Below, in pieces: positions 46,779 through 58,430 of a stretch of DNA of 64,000 nt. Source of the DNA: Aegilops tauschii subsp. strangulata (lineage: Eukaryota; Streptophyta; Magnoliopsida; Poales; Poaceae). How positions within the stretch are numbered: position 1 is the stretch's first letter; the number at the start of each line of letters is the position of its first letter. The stretch spans positions 154,133,148-154,197,147 of the forward strand of contig NC_053040.3 of NCBI RefSeq assembly GCF_002575655.3. The letters run 5' to 3'. The position numbers and the translations under genes were made by a program. The notes below the pieces were generated by a model. That model saw only the letters and a list, made by a program, of their open reading frames with translations, made no database searches and was not told the DNA's origin.

Positions 46779-47411
46779 CTATGAATTAAACAAAACAAAG
46801 AGTACTACTACAGCTGGTGCATCGATCTTCGCCGCCTCCTCCATGTCCAGCTCGCGCCCGACGGTCTCCTGGGGAAGGGGCTCCATGGCATCCATCGCAC
46901 CATATTCGGCAAGCATCTCGCCATCCGCGTCCGCCATCTCTTTGGAAAAGGCTGCCACGAGCTGGGCGTGGGCGGCCGTGATCTGGGCTTGGACGGGCTC
47001 CGTCGTGGCAAGGTACGCGGAGGAGGAACGGACGGCTGCTCGAACGCTCTCGGCGATTGCCAACTCTTCGGCCGTGGGTTGCCGACCGTTGTCGGAGAAG
47101 CTTCGTTCGATTTGTGCGGTGACTACCACGAGCTGGGCGTGGGCAGCCTCGACATGGTCATGGTCGACCCCCATCATGGCTAAGGCCGCCGCTGTGGAAC
47201 AGACAGCTATTGTGCCGCTCTTGCCGTTTGCTATACCCGAGGCAGATGTCGCTGCCGCCACCTGAGAAGCAACAGCGGTCGTTTGGGCTGCCTTGGCCGC
47301 CCGTCGCAGATTGCGGCCGTGCTCATGCACCTTGTTAGCACGCGCATGGCGGCTGCGGCCGCGCTCTCGCCGGAGTGGGCCACCGAAGTTGCCCTCACGA
47401 CGTGGGTCCAT
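46779..47411 (-). CDS. hypothetical alanine-rich protein in CACTA element 2
   Basis: Unbroken frame of 210 residues from ATG at 47,411 (MDPRREGNFGGPLRRERGR) to TAG at 46,779. The N-terminus is strongly basic (RRERGRSRHARANKVHEHGR), possibly a nuclear-localisation or DNA-binding segment. The rest is helical and Ala-rich with two related stretches, HVEAAHAQLVVVTAQIERS and QAQITAAHAQLVAAFSKEM, suggesting an internal duplication. The frame is open for another 48 codons upstream, but MDPRR follows a promoter-like region and is the more natural start. The last 11 residues are hydrophobic. GC content is much higher than the AT-rich flanks. No family recognised; it sits between CACTA subterminal motifs and is probably a passenger or second-ORF product. 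Confidence 0.5.
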   Translation of the reverse strand: MDPRREGNFGGPLRRERGRSRHARANKVHEHGRNLRRAAKAAQTTAVASQVAAATSASGIANGKSGTIAVCSTAAALAMMGVDHDHVEAAHAQLVVVTAQIERSFSDNGRQPTAEELAIAESVRAAVRSSSAYLATTEPVQAQITAAHAQLVAAFSKEMADADGEMLAEYGAMDAMEPLPQETVGRELDMEEAAKIDAPAVVVLFVLFNS

Positions 47412-47559
47412 GTCCCCATCTTTCACCAGCGATAATTGAACAGTGAAATGATATTTGGGGAGCGAGCTAGTGTGCTTGAAACGCCAGCTGTGGACTGTAG
47501 CCGACGCACCTTCTCGCGTAAGCCATAGGCGAACTATACTCCGACGGTGCTCCAAGATA

Positions 47560-48218
47560 TTTTGTATTGCATCTCACACGGTTGGTGAATAAACTGTGTG
47601 CAATCTACTTGATTTTTCATCTTGATTTGAATTACATGATGGGGTCACAATGGCAATCGAGGGTGTTTGAATTTCTAGAACTTCTATCTGCAATGAACAT
47701 GCAACTATATGTGTGTCGTACAAAAATTGGAATTATTCAAGGTTCGTTTGGACATTTTATACATTAACTTGGTTTTCTAGCCATTTTAGGTGCACAATTC
47801 AAAATTAAACTACATACACATGCTCCGGTGCACCAACATGGGTTGTAAAATCATATATGTGTTCATGGGTTTATTCTTATGTCCCATGCAAGAAATGGGG
47901 ATGAATTTCAAACATGACGACACCGTGGCTCTCCGGCAAAAATTGAGGTACTTGCCTTTGTAATTCTAGTAAATCCAAAACCCGTATGAAATTCATGAAC
48001 CTTGGCATGCTATCATAATGGCATCAACATGTTGTGGTGAAAAATATTGTCCCATTTGGGGCAGGTTATGGTATAAGCTTCTCACAAACCAGAGCTTCTC
48101 ACAAGAAGCCTCATGGTTCCATTGGGGAAATATGTCACCTTTGTGGAAAAAATGATATTCGTCGCCTCTTCTTGCTTTCAAAATTTTTCTTGTGTCAACA
48201 TAGAACAACAGGAGTGTT
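47560..48218. other. CACTA element 2 noncoding sequence
   Basis: AT-rich sequence with a CTCACACGGTTGGTG motif at its start, cut at 48,218 by the next CACTA element. No gene seen. Confidence 0.5.
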
Positions 48219-49480
48219 CACTACAAAAAAAATACACTTCCGTGATGATACATGTTTGTCACAATAGGTCACGTTTTCTGTCATGCATGTACAACCATGA
48301 CGATTTTATGACAGAATCAAGATAGTCATACCTGTGCTATCGTAGAAGTGTTCCATGACATTACCAAAATTATCATCACGGAAGTGTCCACTTCCATGAC
48401 GATAAATCGCGCGTCATAGAAGTGCTTTCGTCAAGGGTAACCGACACGTGGCATCCACCGTAATGGGTGGCCCGTTAAGCTATCGGGTTCCGGTTTGGAT
48501 CCGATAAGCCGTTAACAGCTCGGATCAATGGGGATTCTCCACGTGTAAAATTCTCAATGGCCAGAGAAACCACGTGTCGGCTCACCGTTGGGACAGATGT
48601 CATCCACTCATTGGACCGAAGGCGCCTATGATACGTCGACACGTGGCATGGACCAACAAAGGCCCATTCAGGTGAAAAGGCCGGCCCGTTTGACTTGGTC
48701 AATAGGTAGCGGGCCGGTCCTCAGAAAGCCTCTTAACGGCATGTTCGCATATAGCCCATTTACAGCCCGCTAACTCACGACCCGTCACGGCCTACCCGAA
48801 TTAGACCCAGTAGCGTCATCTGGGCCGTCCAATATGATTCCAGCCCGTTGTAACTTCTGGCCCATTTATGGCCCATGACATCTTTTGGCCCATAGGAGGC
48901 CCTTTGTAACTCTGGGCCCATAAAAGGCCTGAGATGAAACTGCCCATAATGAACAGTGTATTGCTTTATACCCATTAACGACCCATTATTCCGTTACTGG
49001 CCTGTTCCGCTTGTGGGCCAAATTCAGCACGTGGTTATAGTCGGCCCGTTTGTGGCCCGTTAACTCGTTGGGTTGTTTTCATAGCATCATCAAATACGGC
49101 CTATTAACGGCCTGTTATGGTCGGGCTATAAAACAGACGATTTCCACTCTAGGCTGTTTATGGCCCATTTTGCGGACCATTATTGGTCCACGAATAGTAC
49201 GACCCATGTTTGGCGAAATGATTATACGGCCCGTAGAAGGCCCATAGATTAGACAGCCCATAGAAGGCTATGGCCGGTAGATGGCCCATGGATCCTACGG
49301 CCCGTAGGAGGGCCATGGTCACTACAGCAGGTAGTAGGACCATGGTTACAACAGTCCGTGTGTTGCCATGGTTATTGTGGCCTAGTTATAAAAATAGGTT
49401 ATTGTGGCCAGTAGAAAAACGCGGAAAAAGAACTGCAATGACTACAAGCAAACAACTAAACAAGACAACAAGGAAGTAAA
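48219..49480. mobile_element. CACTA element 3, left terminus and subterminal region
   Basis: Starts CACTACAAAAAAAATACAC, preceded by GTT as a possible 3-bp target duplication. The first 200 bp carry repeated TCATAGAAGTG / ATGACGAT motifs. From 48,660 to 49,390 there are many copies of GGCCCATTT, GGCCCGTT or GGCCCAT (many in direct orientation), the transposase-binding type of array. The right terminus was not found. Confidence 0.75.
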
Positions 49481-49499
49481 TAAGCAAGCAACTAACGCT

Positions 49500-49640
49500 A
49501 GGCTATTACGGCTATTACACATATTACATCCACTGGGCATCAAAGTTCGCCACCAGTGCAAATATAGGGAACAAAGCATCATATTACATACACTGGCCGT
49601 CTAAATTGGCCACCAGTGCAAATAAACGCGGCAGCAAAAC
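49500..49640. repeat. tandem duplication
   Basis: Two units of about 65 bp, each with ATATTACATCCACTGG or ATATTACATACACTGG and CCACCAGTGCAAATA. Confidence 0.75.
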
Positions 49641-49671
49641 AAGTCCATAACTAAATCAACTTCAGAAGAGA

Positions 49672-52600
49672 TCAAGAAACGTTATCCTCGGTATCCACCA
49701 TGCTGGCAATAAGCTTAGCAAGCTTATTAGCTTTCTCCTGTTTGGCGCTAAAATCCTCCAATGCTTGCTATTGCACCAGAAAGTATGCATCTAAATGCTC
49801 CAGGGACTTCCGCGGTCCTTCGGCTTCTTGTCGCAGCACAACTGATCGATGTCTTTCAGCTTGTAGTTGAGACTCAAGAAACTGAACTGATTCAGACAGT
49901 GAGTTTGAATACCTTGTGCCAGCGGTAGTGGCCAGTAACTCAAACACTACACCAAGACAGGAGTTTGGGGTTGTCTCACTGTCTTCAAGATTGTTTTCCT
50001 TAGCTGTTTTCAGCTTTGTTGGAGACCAACAAGGATGTCTTACTATCCTGAACCTTATTTGCATTACTTCCTTTACCATTGCTTAATAAGGCACTCTTCC
50101 CCAATATTCTGTCAGCATTCTAAAAGAAAAAACAAGAAGACACATAACAGGTTTAGCATGTACTAGTATATGAAACTCATTTCGGTGAACCAGTTCATTA
50201 GTAAGGTGGACAGGATTAAACTACCAAGTCTTCTATTGCCAAGTAGTACATAATAAAAGCATCAAACAAACATGTATCTATGTCCTATGGTCACTGCATT
50301 GTCTTGCCAAATCAAAATAGAGACACGGTTCAAATCATATCAGTTCAAGACAAAGCAGCACTTAAAAGAATACAAATCGTGGGAAACTACACAGCACAAC
50401 AAGATTTCAGATGGGTACCACGGGTCTACATATACAACAACACTATTGGCTCTGTTGTGATGGTAGTAATGTGCATGATATGAGAAGTCAACTGTATACA
50501 CAATAGAAATTGAAATCAACCAGAGCTATTTATAAGAGCAAACCTGTTAAAGAAACAAGCGTAAACATACCTGTTGTGCCATTGGAGTTTCGATTGGATC
50601 CTTCAATTTAAAAATAAGTTTGTATGAGTAAATACAGTGATACAAGATCAAAGAAGTATGCACAATAGCAATGAAATCTTAAATGAGAACAATTGTTCTT
50701 CAGGTTTAAGCACTTGTTCTACATGAACAGACTACAGTAAGACGCAGGCATATAGTACTTAAAAAATAAAAAATGAGCTCATAGACCTTACCACATTCTT
50801 GGTTCGGGACCAGTACAGAACAAGGTGTTCCCAGTCATCGTCCAGTAAATGTGTCTCAGGAGAACGTAAGGGAATTTGATGAGTTTCTTTGCCATTGAAG
50901 TACGTTTTCTTCAGGTAATTTCGATACTACCAACAAGCATTCTTGAAGACAGTAGAGGTATTAGCATAGGTTACCTCATCCCAAGTTTCCAAATCGGTCC
51001 TTCTCTATAGAGAAAAATGGGAAAATTTATTGTATTATAACCATCATGGAGGTAGAATGTATGGGACAAAGCAAAGTAATTGCCATGAATGACATTACTT
51101 ACACATAACTCCTAGACAAACACCTACGACTGGCATTTTCCTTCATCTTCAGTATAATATTTCCATGATGGGAAGATACGCACATAGGATTTAACAACAT
51201 CAAATGCCATAGATGCTAAACTACGAATGGCTGGTTGTGCTTCCTCCACAGGAATAGGTGTACTAACTGGTGGAGTTGGGGTTCGCCGTGGTAGTACTGG
51301 CGCTTTGGGCACTGGAGCTGCCTTACTAACTGCTCTTGTTTGGGAGCTCTGTGGTGGAGATGGTGTTGTGTCAATAGGAACTGGGTTACTATTTGCTGGG
51401 GTTGGTGTTAGATTGGGTGAAGCTGGTTCTCTATCCATCGCAGTAGGGGTACAATCTGCGAGAGTCTGGGTTATGTGTGGTAGGGCTGGTTCTCGTGCAT
51501 GTACAACCGGGGTGCTATCTCAACCAAGAGGTAGCACTGTTTTATTTGAAGACCGTGTTTTTACTCCGCTAGATACTGCCATCACCCGCTCCAGTTCAGA
51601 TGGCTGATAAACAGGAAACACAGTTGAATGTACAAACATTGTATGAGAGATAGATGCAATAGATAGTGTGGAAAAAAGAGGGCATGAAATAGTTGACATG
51701 TATATTGTTTAACTAAAAAGGATAGCATGACATAATTTCACATATATGATGTCTATCTAAACTAGATAGCATAGCATGACATAAATTCAAAGATATGATC
51801 ACTAACTAAACAGGATGGCATGCGATAATCATATGATGTCTTTAGTAAACAGGTTCGCATGACATAATTCACATACATGTTATCTAAGTAATCAGGATCG
51901 CATGATTTAATTAACATATGTGATTTATATGCTAAGCAGAGGGCATTCGCATATATGATGTCTGAACTAAGAACATGGTGTTGAATATTGTGTATATGAT
52001 GTCTAAACTATGCAATGCAAGACACCATATGCATGATATGAGTAGTATAACCGTGCCAAATTAGAGCATACACCTCGGTGGGGGAATAGGGCTGGTCATA
52101 TGTCTCTGAATCCATCTCTGAGGAGCTATCGGGACCCATCAAAAGATCTGCTTCGACAGGTAGCACTGTCTGCTATGAAGACCTTGTTTTCACTCCAGAT
52201 TTTTCCATTACCTAGTCAAATGGCTGATTCACAGGAAGAGTAGTTTAATGTACAAACATTGTCGACAAATGGAAATGTAATGAAGAAAAGGATGGACAAG
52301 ATATCATTCAAATATATGATGACTGGTTAAACAGGATGGCATTGCATATTTCATATATATTATGGCTGGCTAAAAGAGATGAGACTGCATAATTCCCATA
52401 TATGACATAGAAGCTAAACAGGTGGCATTACAGCACATGTCTAAACTAAGCAGATGACATATATGATGTCGAAAGTAGGCACTTCAAGGCAACATATGCA
52501 TGATATGACCAATATCATCATGCAAAGTTAGAGCAAACACCTTGGGGGCTAAATAGGAGTGGTCAGCTGCGTCTGAATCCGCCTCAGAACAGATATCTTC

Positions 52601-52744
52601 CTCTGGATTACAATCTGGAGAGGGAGGGGGAGGGTTTGCCATTGAACCCACCATGGAGCGATGTCTGCATGACATTGTATTGCCGCGCAAAACTCTTCTC
52701 TTTTTCTCTACATGTTCAGCATGACTGTGTACAATATCTGACAT
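49672..52744 (-). pseudogene. CACTA second-ORF protein (Transposase_24 / Ptta En-Spm type), broken
   Basis: Minus-strand, multi-exon remnant. From upstream: an N-terminal segment (MSDIVHSHAEHVEKKRRVLR, with acidic CNPEEDICSEADSDAAD, 52,744-52,484); a Pro/Thr-rich linker (51,438-51,130) ending SYVRIFPSWKYY; a conserved block at 51,005-50,800 (TWDEVTYANTSTVFKNACW, then YRNYLKKTYF, LVLYWSRTKNV) matching the plant Transposase_24 family; and a C-terminal coiled-coil segment (ESQLQAERHRSVVLRQEAEG) ending DNVS at 49,672. Lesions: TAG at 50,927-50,929 (NACW-stop-YRNY, normally Gln), TAG at 49,768-49,770 (LVQ-stop-QALEDF), and a frame slip near 51,125. TNPA-like proteins bind subterminal repeats and assist the TNP2 transposase. 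It probably belongs to CACTA element 3. Confidence 0.7.
51700..52500. repeat. diffuse AT-rich tandem repeats inside the CACTA gene
   Basis: Imperfect units of 50-60 bp with AACAGGATGGCAT / GACATAATTCACATATATGATGTCT, split into 51,700-52,020 and 52,250-52,490. Probably intron sequence of the minus-strand pseudogene. Confidence 0.6.
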
Positions 52745-53370
52745 GCATACGAAAAAATATAGTGAGATTATGTAAGGAGAGCATGCAGAAATCTAGAGTG
52801 ATGGTAACAACCAGTGGATGGATCCAAAAATTATGATAGCAGGCTGATGATAGCTTTAATTTAATAATAAGACAGATGATGATTTCTTTACTATTTGTTT
52901 CCCACCCAAGACGAACAACATAGGCATACCCTAGGTGAACCAGATAATAGACAGAGATACTATTCATTGATGCCTCGATATGTGCCTCACAAGTAATTTT
53001 AAAACTCAAGTTTGAACATTAATTTGGACTTGACTTGGAGTCTAAGAGGTGAACAGGACGATAAACTAGCAGGTAATATTAAGCAATGCATAACATAAGT
53101 AGAAACAAAAGAGTGCGACCTCTCGTGTGGACCCATGTACTCCTCAGGTTAATCTGCTGAGTCGATGATGGTGATGCAGTTGCGGTGGGTGCCGGCGGAA
53201 GGGAAGGAGATCTAAGGCGGCGAAAGATGGTCAGGAGTCGTAATGTCTGGTTTGGTGGATGCTTCTGTCGATGGAGCAGCTCAGGTGAGGTGGACGACGT
53301 CGCGGCAGGAGCAGGACAAACAACACAAAGTTTTCTTCGACACCTACCTATAACTGAAGTAATTCTGTAA
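52745..53370. other. unassigned sequence upstream of the CACTA pseudogene
   Basis: AT-rich to 53,120, then a GC-rich patch (53,160-53,330) with GAGCAGCTCAGGTGAGGTGGACGA. Similar patches recur at 53,830-53,990 and 54,950-55,085. Likely promoter or leader sequence of transposon genes; no ORF supported. Confidence 0.35.
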
Positions 53371-53763
53371 GGGCTCCATTGGCTTGCAGGATTCTAAAAA
53401 CGTAGGGATAGGAAAACATCAGAATAGGATAGGAATGCACGTGGGAAACAAAGCATTTGTAAACACAGGATTTTTGTCAACTTGGGTGTTTGGTTCACAG
53501 GAATTGGAAGAGCAGAGGAATGCAAAGAAACATGGCCAAATTAAAGTGAAACCATATGAAAGCGTGTACAGTTAGAATGTTATTCTGCCACTAATACACT
53601 TGGTCTTGTTTTCATGCATAGGATTTTGAAAAGTAGGTCCAGGTGGATGTTTTGCTCCATTCCTTTCAACAAAATGCATGAATAATTGAATGGTAGAGTG
53701 CCATAGGAAAATTTCCTATTGCTATGTTTTTCCTTAAGTTTTTCCTTTGAACCAAAATATCCC
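53371..53763. mobile_element. Harbinger/Tourist-like MITE (393 bp)
   Basis: Flanked by TAA target duplications (53,368-53,370 and 53,764-53,766), the three-base T-A-A site of PIF/Harbinger elements. Ends are GGGCTCCATTGGCTTGCAGG and, reversed, GGGATATTTTGGTTCAAAGG, related imperfectly. The AGGATAGGAATGC interior matches the common GGCTCCTTTGATTCA MITE type in grasses. Confidence 0.75.
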
Positions 53764-53766
53764 TAA

Positions 53767-54290
53767 TGGATCGACATGAATGTAGAGTAATAAGTGATGC
53801 GACAAGTGTACAACCTCTTTGCCGTAGTCGTGTCGACCTCACCATCATTGGGTTGGTCGCTGAAGAAGTTGAGGTAGAGGTGGCTCTCGGAGGTGTGGAG
53901 GAAGATGTGAGGAATCTGTAGACGGTGTCCAGGGCACTGCTGTCTTGTGATGGATGGTTTCGTCGTTGGAGAAGCTCCGGCGAGCCGTAAGACATCGAGG
54001 CTGAAGCAGTACAAGACAGACATCATTAATCTCAAGTGGTATTCTAATAGCATCTCCAATAGATGATGTAAAATACATTACCAAAAAGTGATAGATGTAA
54101 AATTTACATCACCAAAAAACACCTGACTACGACAAATGCGGTTAAAACTGTTGACTCTGAACTTAACTGTCGAACCTGAAATTTACTTTGGAATCTGAAT
54201 GTTGCTGTCGAAACTCAACGCACTGGTAGCAGAAAGGCACTTCACATGTAGTTTAGGCCGCTCGAGCACTAGTAGTAGAGAAACAGTGAT
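53767..54290. other. unassigned, partly duplicated sequence
   Basis: Shares GTACAACCTCTTTG and surrounding bases with about 54,797-54,815. No gene supported. Confidence 0.3.
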
Positions 54291-54299
54291 CTAAATCAG

Positions 54300-54640
54300 C
54301 AAGTGATCGACGGGAACACAGTAGCAGATAGCAGCCGGAGCAGCAGCGCCTAGAGGAGTAGCGCGAACTAGAGCCAGAGCAGCAACTCGTGTAGCTGCAG
54401 CAGCCTGTGTACCAGCATCAGCAGCGTGAGCGAGAGCAAGAGCAGAGCAGCAGCACAAGCGAGGGGGAGAGCAGAGCAGCAGCACGAGCGAGGGGGAGAG
54501 CAGAGCAGCAGCGTGAGCGAGCGAGCGAGCAAGAGCCGGACCAGCAGCAGCACGAGTGAGTGAGCAAGCGAGAGCCGGAGCAGCAGCAGCAGCGCGAGTG
54601 GGCGAGCGAGAACCAGAGCAGCAGTAGTAGATCCGACTGG
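54300..54640. repeat. CAG/GAGCGAG-rich minisatellite
   Basis: Units of about 38-50 bp containing AGCAGCAGC plus GCGAGCGAGAGC or GAGGGGGAGAGCAGAG, six to eight copies with variation. All three minus frames are open, giving Leu/Ala/Ser/Arg-rich strings, so the long ORFs here are repeat artefacts. Confidence 0.8.
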
Positions 54641-55746
54641 TATGGACGTCGCCGCCAAAGGGACCTCGCACTGGGAGAGAGCCGTCGTGGAGATGTCGCC
54701 CGCGGCGCTCGCTTCGAGGTAGCCGCATCATGGGGGTGCGGGATGGAGCACCGTCGGCGCCGGGAGGTCGAGTTAAGGAGAAGGTGCGATGCGATGAGTG
54801 TACAACCTCTTTGGTGGCGCCGAGTAGGCCTCGGCTTCGTTCGAGGAGTCGGTGAGGATGCTGCAGTTCTGGTGGAGCAGGTTAAGGCGGCGCTGTGAGG
54901 ATGGAGCAGCCGCGATATATGAGGCGATCGTCGGAGCAGCTCCTTGGAGGTGGAGGACGGGGCGGCTGAACCGGCGGGACGACGAGATCGACGACGGATC
55001 CTCATCCGGGGAGGTGGATAAGGGACGTCAAGCTGTTGTGATGGACAACGTCGTCAGGGAAGAGGCTCCGGCTGGGCAGCGGTGAGGTGGCGGACGGAGG
55101 AGGATGGGGTTTCGCGGCTGGAGCAGAGAGGTTATGGCGGCCTGTGATTTCGAATGGCGAAAAGGAGGTGATGGGAGGGGGAACCATGACTTAGGGGCGC
55201 GCTTGTCCAAAATGTAGGGTGTGTTACAAAAATACCCCCACCGATTTGAACCAGCGGCCCTTTCGGCTCAGGGTTAGAAGGGGGTTTCACGTGTCGGGAT
55301 TTGGCAGCTGGAGGGAGTTTTCGCACATGTTGTAATTTCATGATAGCAAGGCGCGAGTTTTGGGAGCATGATATTTGAATTTTCGGGATATAACAAGGCG
55401 CGGGTTGAATTTTAGGGACAAGCCTAACGTGTAATATTATATGTACCAAATCAATTCGCACTTCCCTAACCGAAAAAACGAAAAAATAAAACTATTCGCA
55501 CCACACAAAGAGAGAGTCTTGTCCCGTTTTACTTTACAAATGCTATTCAAAGCTATGAATCCATGTTATGTCCAATTAAATTTTTTCGCTGGCTGTATAA
55601 TGCATGTAACCTACTCATACCAACATTTTAGTGCATTTCAAATGGCTATACTACCGCTGCATTTCGAACTAAATTTGAATTTGTTTCTCTATTTGAATAA
55701 GAATCTACAATAATGATTGTTGCCAACTTAAACCATCATTCGTGTA
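54641..55746. other. unassigned GC-rich then AT-rich sequence
   Basis: GC-rich to about 55,190, with open frames on both strands that have no recognisable domain, then ordinary AT-rich sequence up to the Helitron start. No feature can be supported beyond base composition. Confidence 0.3.
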
Positions 55747-57959
55747 TCTATAATACCTAAATAGTTCATCCCCACCAACCTATTTATCTTAACATGCAAG
55801 CTATCCACATCACTATCCACGTCACCTTAACATGCAGCTATTCTATCTCAGCACTAAAGCCACATCAGCAGTTTTTTTGAAACGCACGCGCATGTATTAT
55901 AGATTCAGCAAAACGAATAGCAACTTTGTTCCTACCAATGGTTCCGTTTCCAACCAGCAGCCAAACAGCCGGACTCCTTCACATGGGCTTTTTTGGAGCG
56001 TGCTATAGACCCCACGTACGAAGACTTGGCTAAACGGCTCTTCCTCTACGGTGCTACAGGCAAATCGATCTCCCCAATTAACTCTCCCAAGTCTATCTTT
56101 TCTTCTTCTACTTCCGATTCTCTTCTCCACCAAATTAATGTACGAGTAACGGATGGTGTCGATTCCACTATAAGCAATGGATCACCTGTCACCTGCTGTT
56201 ACAGGCCTCGAGGAGGAGGCGGAAGCTCGAGGCTTCTTGAACTAGCCGGCCGTCGGTGGGAGACGCCCCCTCCAGCGTGCAGCCACCGCCCGTGGTGACG
56301 TCCCTCCTGTATCCTGGCCATGTTCGGTAACTGACCGCTCTAATGTTCTCGCGTTCTCCATGGCCCAGTCCATCGATGGCATCACCACATGGTACGCACT
56401 CTCTCTGTCGCACCTCACCCGTCCTACCCCGGCGTCTCCCAACGGCTAGATCTGACCTCTCCAACCAGTGTTCTGTGCCCGTCTTCATCTGCATATTTGG
56501 CTCTTGAATCTGCCTAATCGGCTCTTCTTCTCCACAATCTCCTTTTCCTGCAGATTTACAAGAAACGGATGGTGTTACCACTCACCACACAATGGCACAA
56601 ATTCCAGGGAAACTACTAGTGGTAAATCAACCTCGGGCTTATCCTTTAAAGATCAGCCTGGAGTGCAGAAGTGTGTATGGATCTTATTTTCTGAAAGCAA
56701 AGAATCAGCTTCCGCCACAACTGAACACATTCTCTTTTTTTATTACTCTTACCAACAATTACGTGGAGAGTGATTGGGTCCCTCTTTAGTCCTCCTTACA
56801 TCATCTAATCTAATCTTTTATCTGATTTCTTATTTTCTCAGATTTGGCCGGGGGCTGCTTGATGATTTGTTGCAGATTGCAACGCCTATTTTTGCTTCCT
56901 TCCTATATAGGTTTCATACTGCTCGAGTTAGTAGATAACCATCCCATATGTAAGATTTATTCTCTGAACTGGAAGAACACATGGCATGCACCTTATATTT
57001 GTTTCAGTACGCAACACAACACATGCATATGATTCCCTTCATTCCATGTAACGCATTGGTTGGAACAAATCATCGACAACCCAGGACTAAACCTCATTTT
57101 CCCTTCTATTCAAGTAAGTCATAATCATCACTCAATCAAAGACAGGCTTGGATGAATTTAGGTCGGCATTTATGTGAGGCAACTATGGTGTATTGAAGCC
57201 AGTCCTTTCATAATTTCATTTTCCTCTATTCTACACAGGGTGGACCTACTGGTATCACATACAGATCAACAGTGAAATGGTGACAACCCCATCCGTTTGC
57301 GGCACATTCATGGCTGCGGCCTCTTGATCATTCCACATGACGTGCACCACTAAGCTTTGTCAATTTGAAGCAGCAGTTTACTGCAGCCCATGTGAGCACA
57401 GACATCCATGCGAGTTGACAAGGGCTTATAATTTGCTCTGTTACGCGTCCAGGCTTCAACATCATGTTCTTTTAGCAGATCCATATAATGTCATTTAAAA
57501 AATTATTACGGAATAGATGCGCCCTAATTTTTGTTATCCTTTGAGTATTGGTGAAGCTAGACATCGCGAGTTGGAACGATCAGGAAACCATGCCATTGTT
57601 GTCACTTTTCCTCCTTTGGATATTGAGTGCATGACTAACTTCAGTGCTTCACTTTTTTCATTCAAAAGCTTGGCTTCAGGAATTTAGATAGAACAACATT
57701 TAGTGGCTCATTTGCAGGTGTGATAGTTAATACTCCGATCCAGTCGTGGTTGCGGGGTTCATTTAGCCTACTTATTGTGTTCTTAATTTCTTATCTGGAA
57801 CATTCTATTACAACACGTTCTAAGGCGTCACTTAATGTTGCTGAACATCATGTTAGATTACATTGGTCATCGACTAAATATTATATCATTTTATTGTTCT
57901 TTATATGATAATTTAGTTGTCGCAAATGGTTCCGCAGCAACGCGCGGGGCATCTTCTAG
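55747..57959 (+). mobile_element. complete small Helitron (2.2 kb)
   Basis: 5' end TCTATAATACCTAAATAG at 55,747, preceded by A (55,746). 3' end: hairpin CCGC-(8)-GCGG at 57,932-57,947, then CTAG at 57,956-57,959, followed by T (57,960). Insertion between A and T without target duplication is the Helitron rule. No Rep/helicase sequence is visible, so it is non-autonomous. Its interior has intron-like and short open stretches (for example near 56,590-56,780) that could be captured gene fragments, but none is identifiable. Confidence 0.75.
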
Positions 57960-57960
57960 T

Positions 57961-58430
57961 TATCTTAACAACACACCACATGATTACTATAGAAATAGAT
58001 ATGAACTATGTGTACTATATGAACTCGAATTCAAATTTTTGAATACAATTGATGTTGATTCGAAATAATAGTACATTTGATGTACTAACTAGATATTCAT
58101 AATCTAAACCATGTTCCATACGTACACCGTGTTTATCACACAAAATATAGTGCCCCGCCCCCTACATTATGACAAGTATTTAGCCATGAGCTGCAAAAGC
58201 CACACATTATCCAAAATTGTAATCAATGTTCTATATATTATATGTAGTATAACATGTTGGTAACCACACCATGCGTATCACCATTATATATATTCATTCA
58301 TGCATGTGTCGGTTTAAAACACTATGATATCTTCTTCAAATATTCGAATCCACTTTTTTATAATGAATTATGATCTCTATTCTTCTTTTACACCTTCACG
58401 ATCCTCTTCTCTTTGTAGCTAGCACTAAGT
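57961..58430. other. AT-rich sequence, nothing recognised
   Basis: No coding, repeat or terminal structure that I can support. Confidence 0.4.

Larger units (their letters stand above)
42873..48218. mobile_element. CACTA element 2 (CACTG-ended), left part
   Basis: Starts CACTGGTACATCGAGG at 42,873. Subterminal sequence with tandem repeats and recurring ACACGGTT / CTGTGTGC motifs follows, then three minus-strand coding remnants and more motif copies near 46,530-46,590 and 47,570-47,605. At 48,219 another CACTA element begins. The matching right terminus was not found. Confidence 0.65.

Noticed and set aside
48700..49400. Possible tRNA or small RNA gene cluster in the GGCCC-rich region
   Set aside because: The periodicity is that of CACTA subterminal motifs; no cloverleaf or A/B box found.
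54290..55005. 195-, 146- and 112-residue ORFs rich in Leu, Ala and Ser
   Set aside because: Translations of a CAG-rich minisatellite in overlapping frames; no domain.
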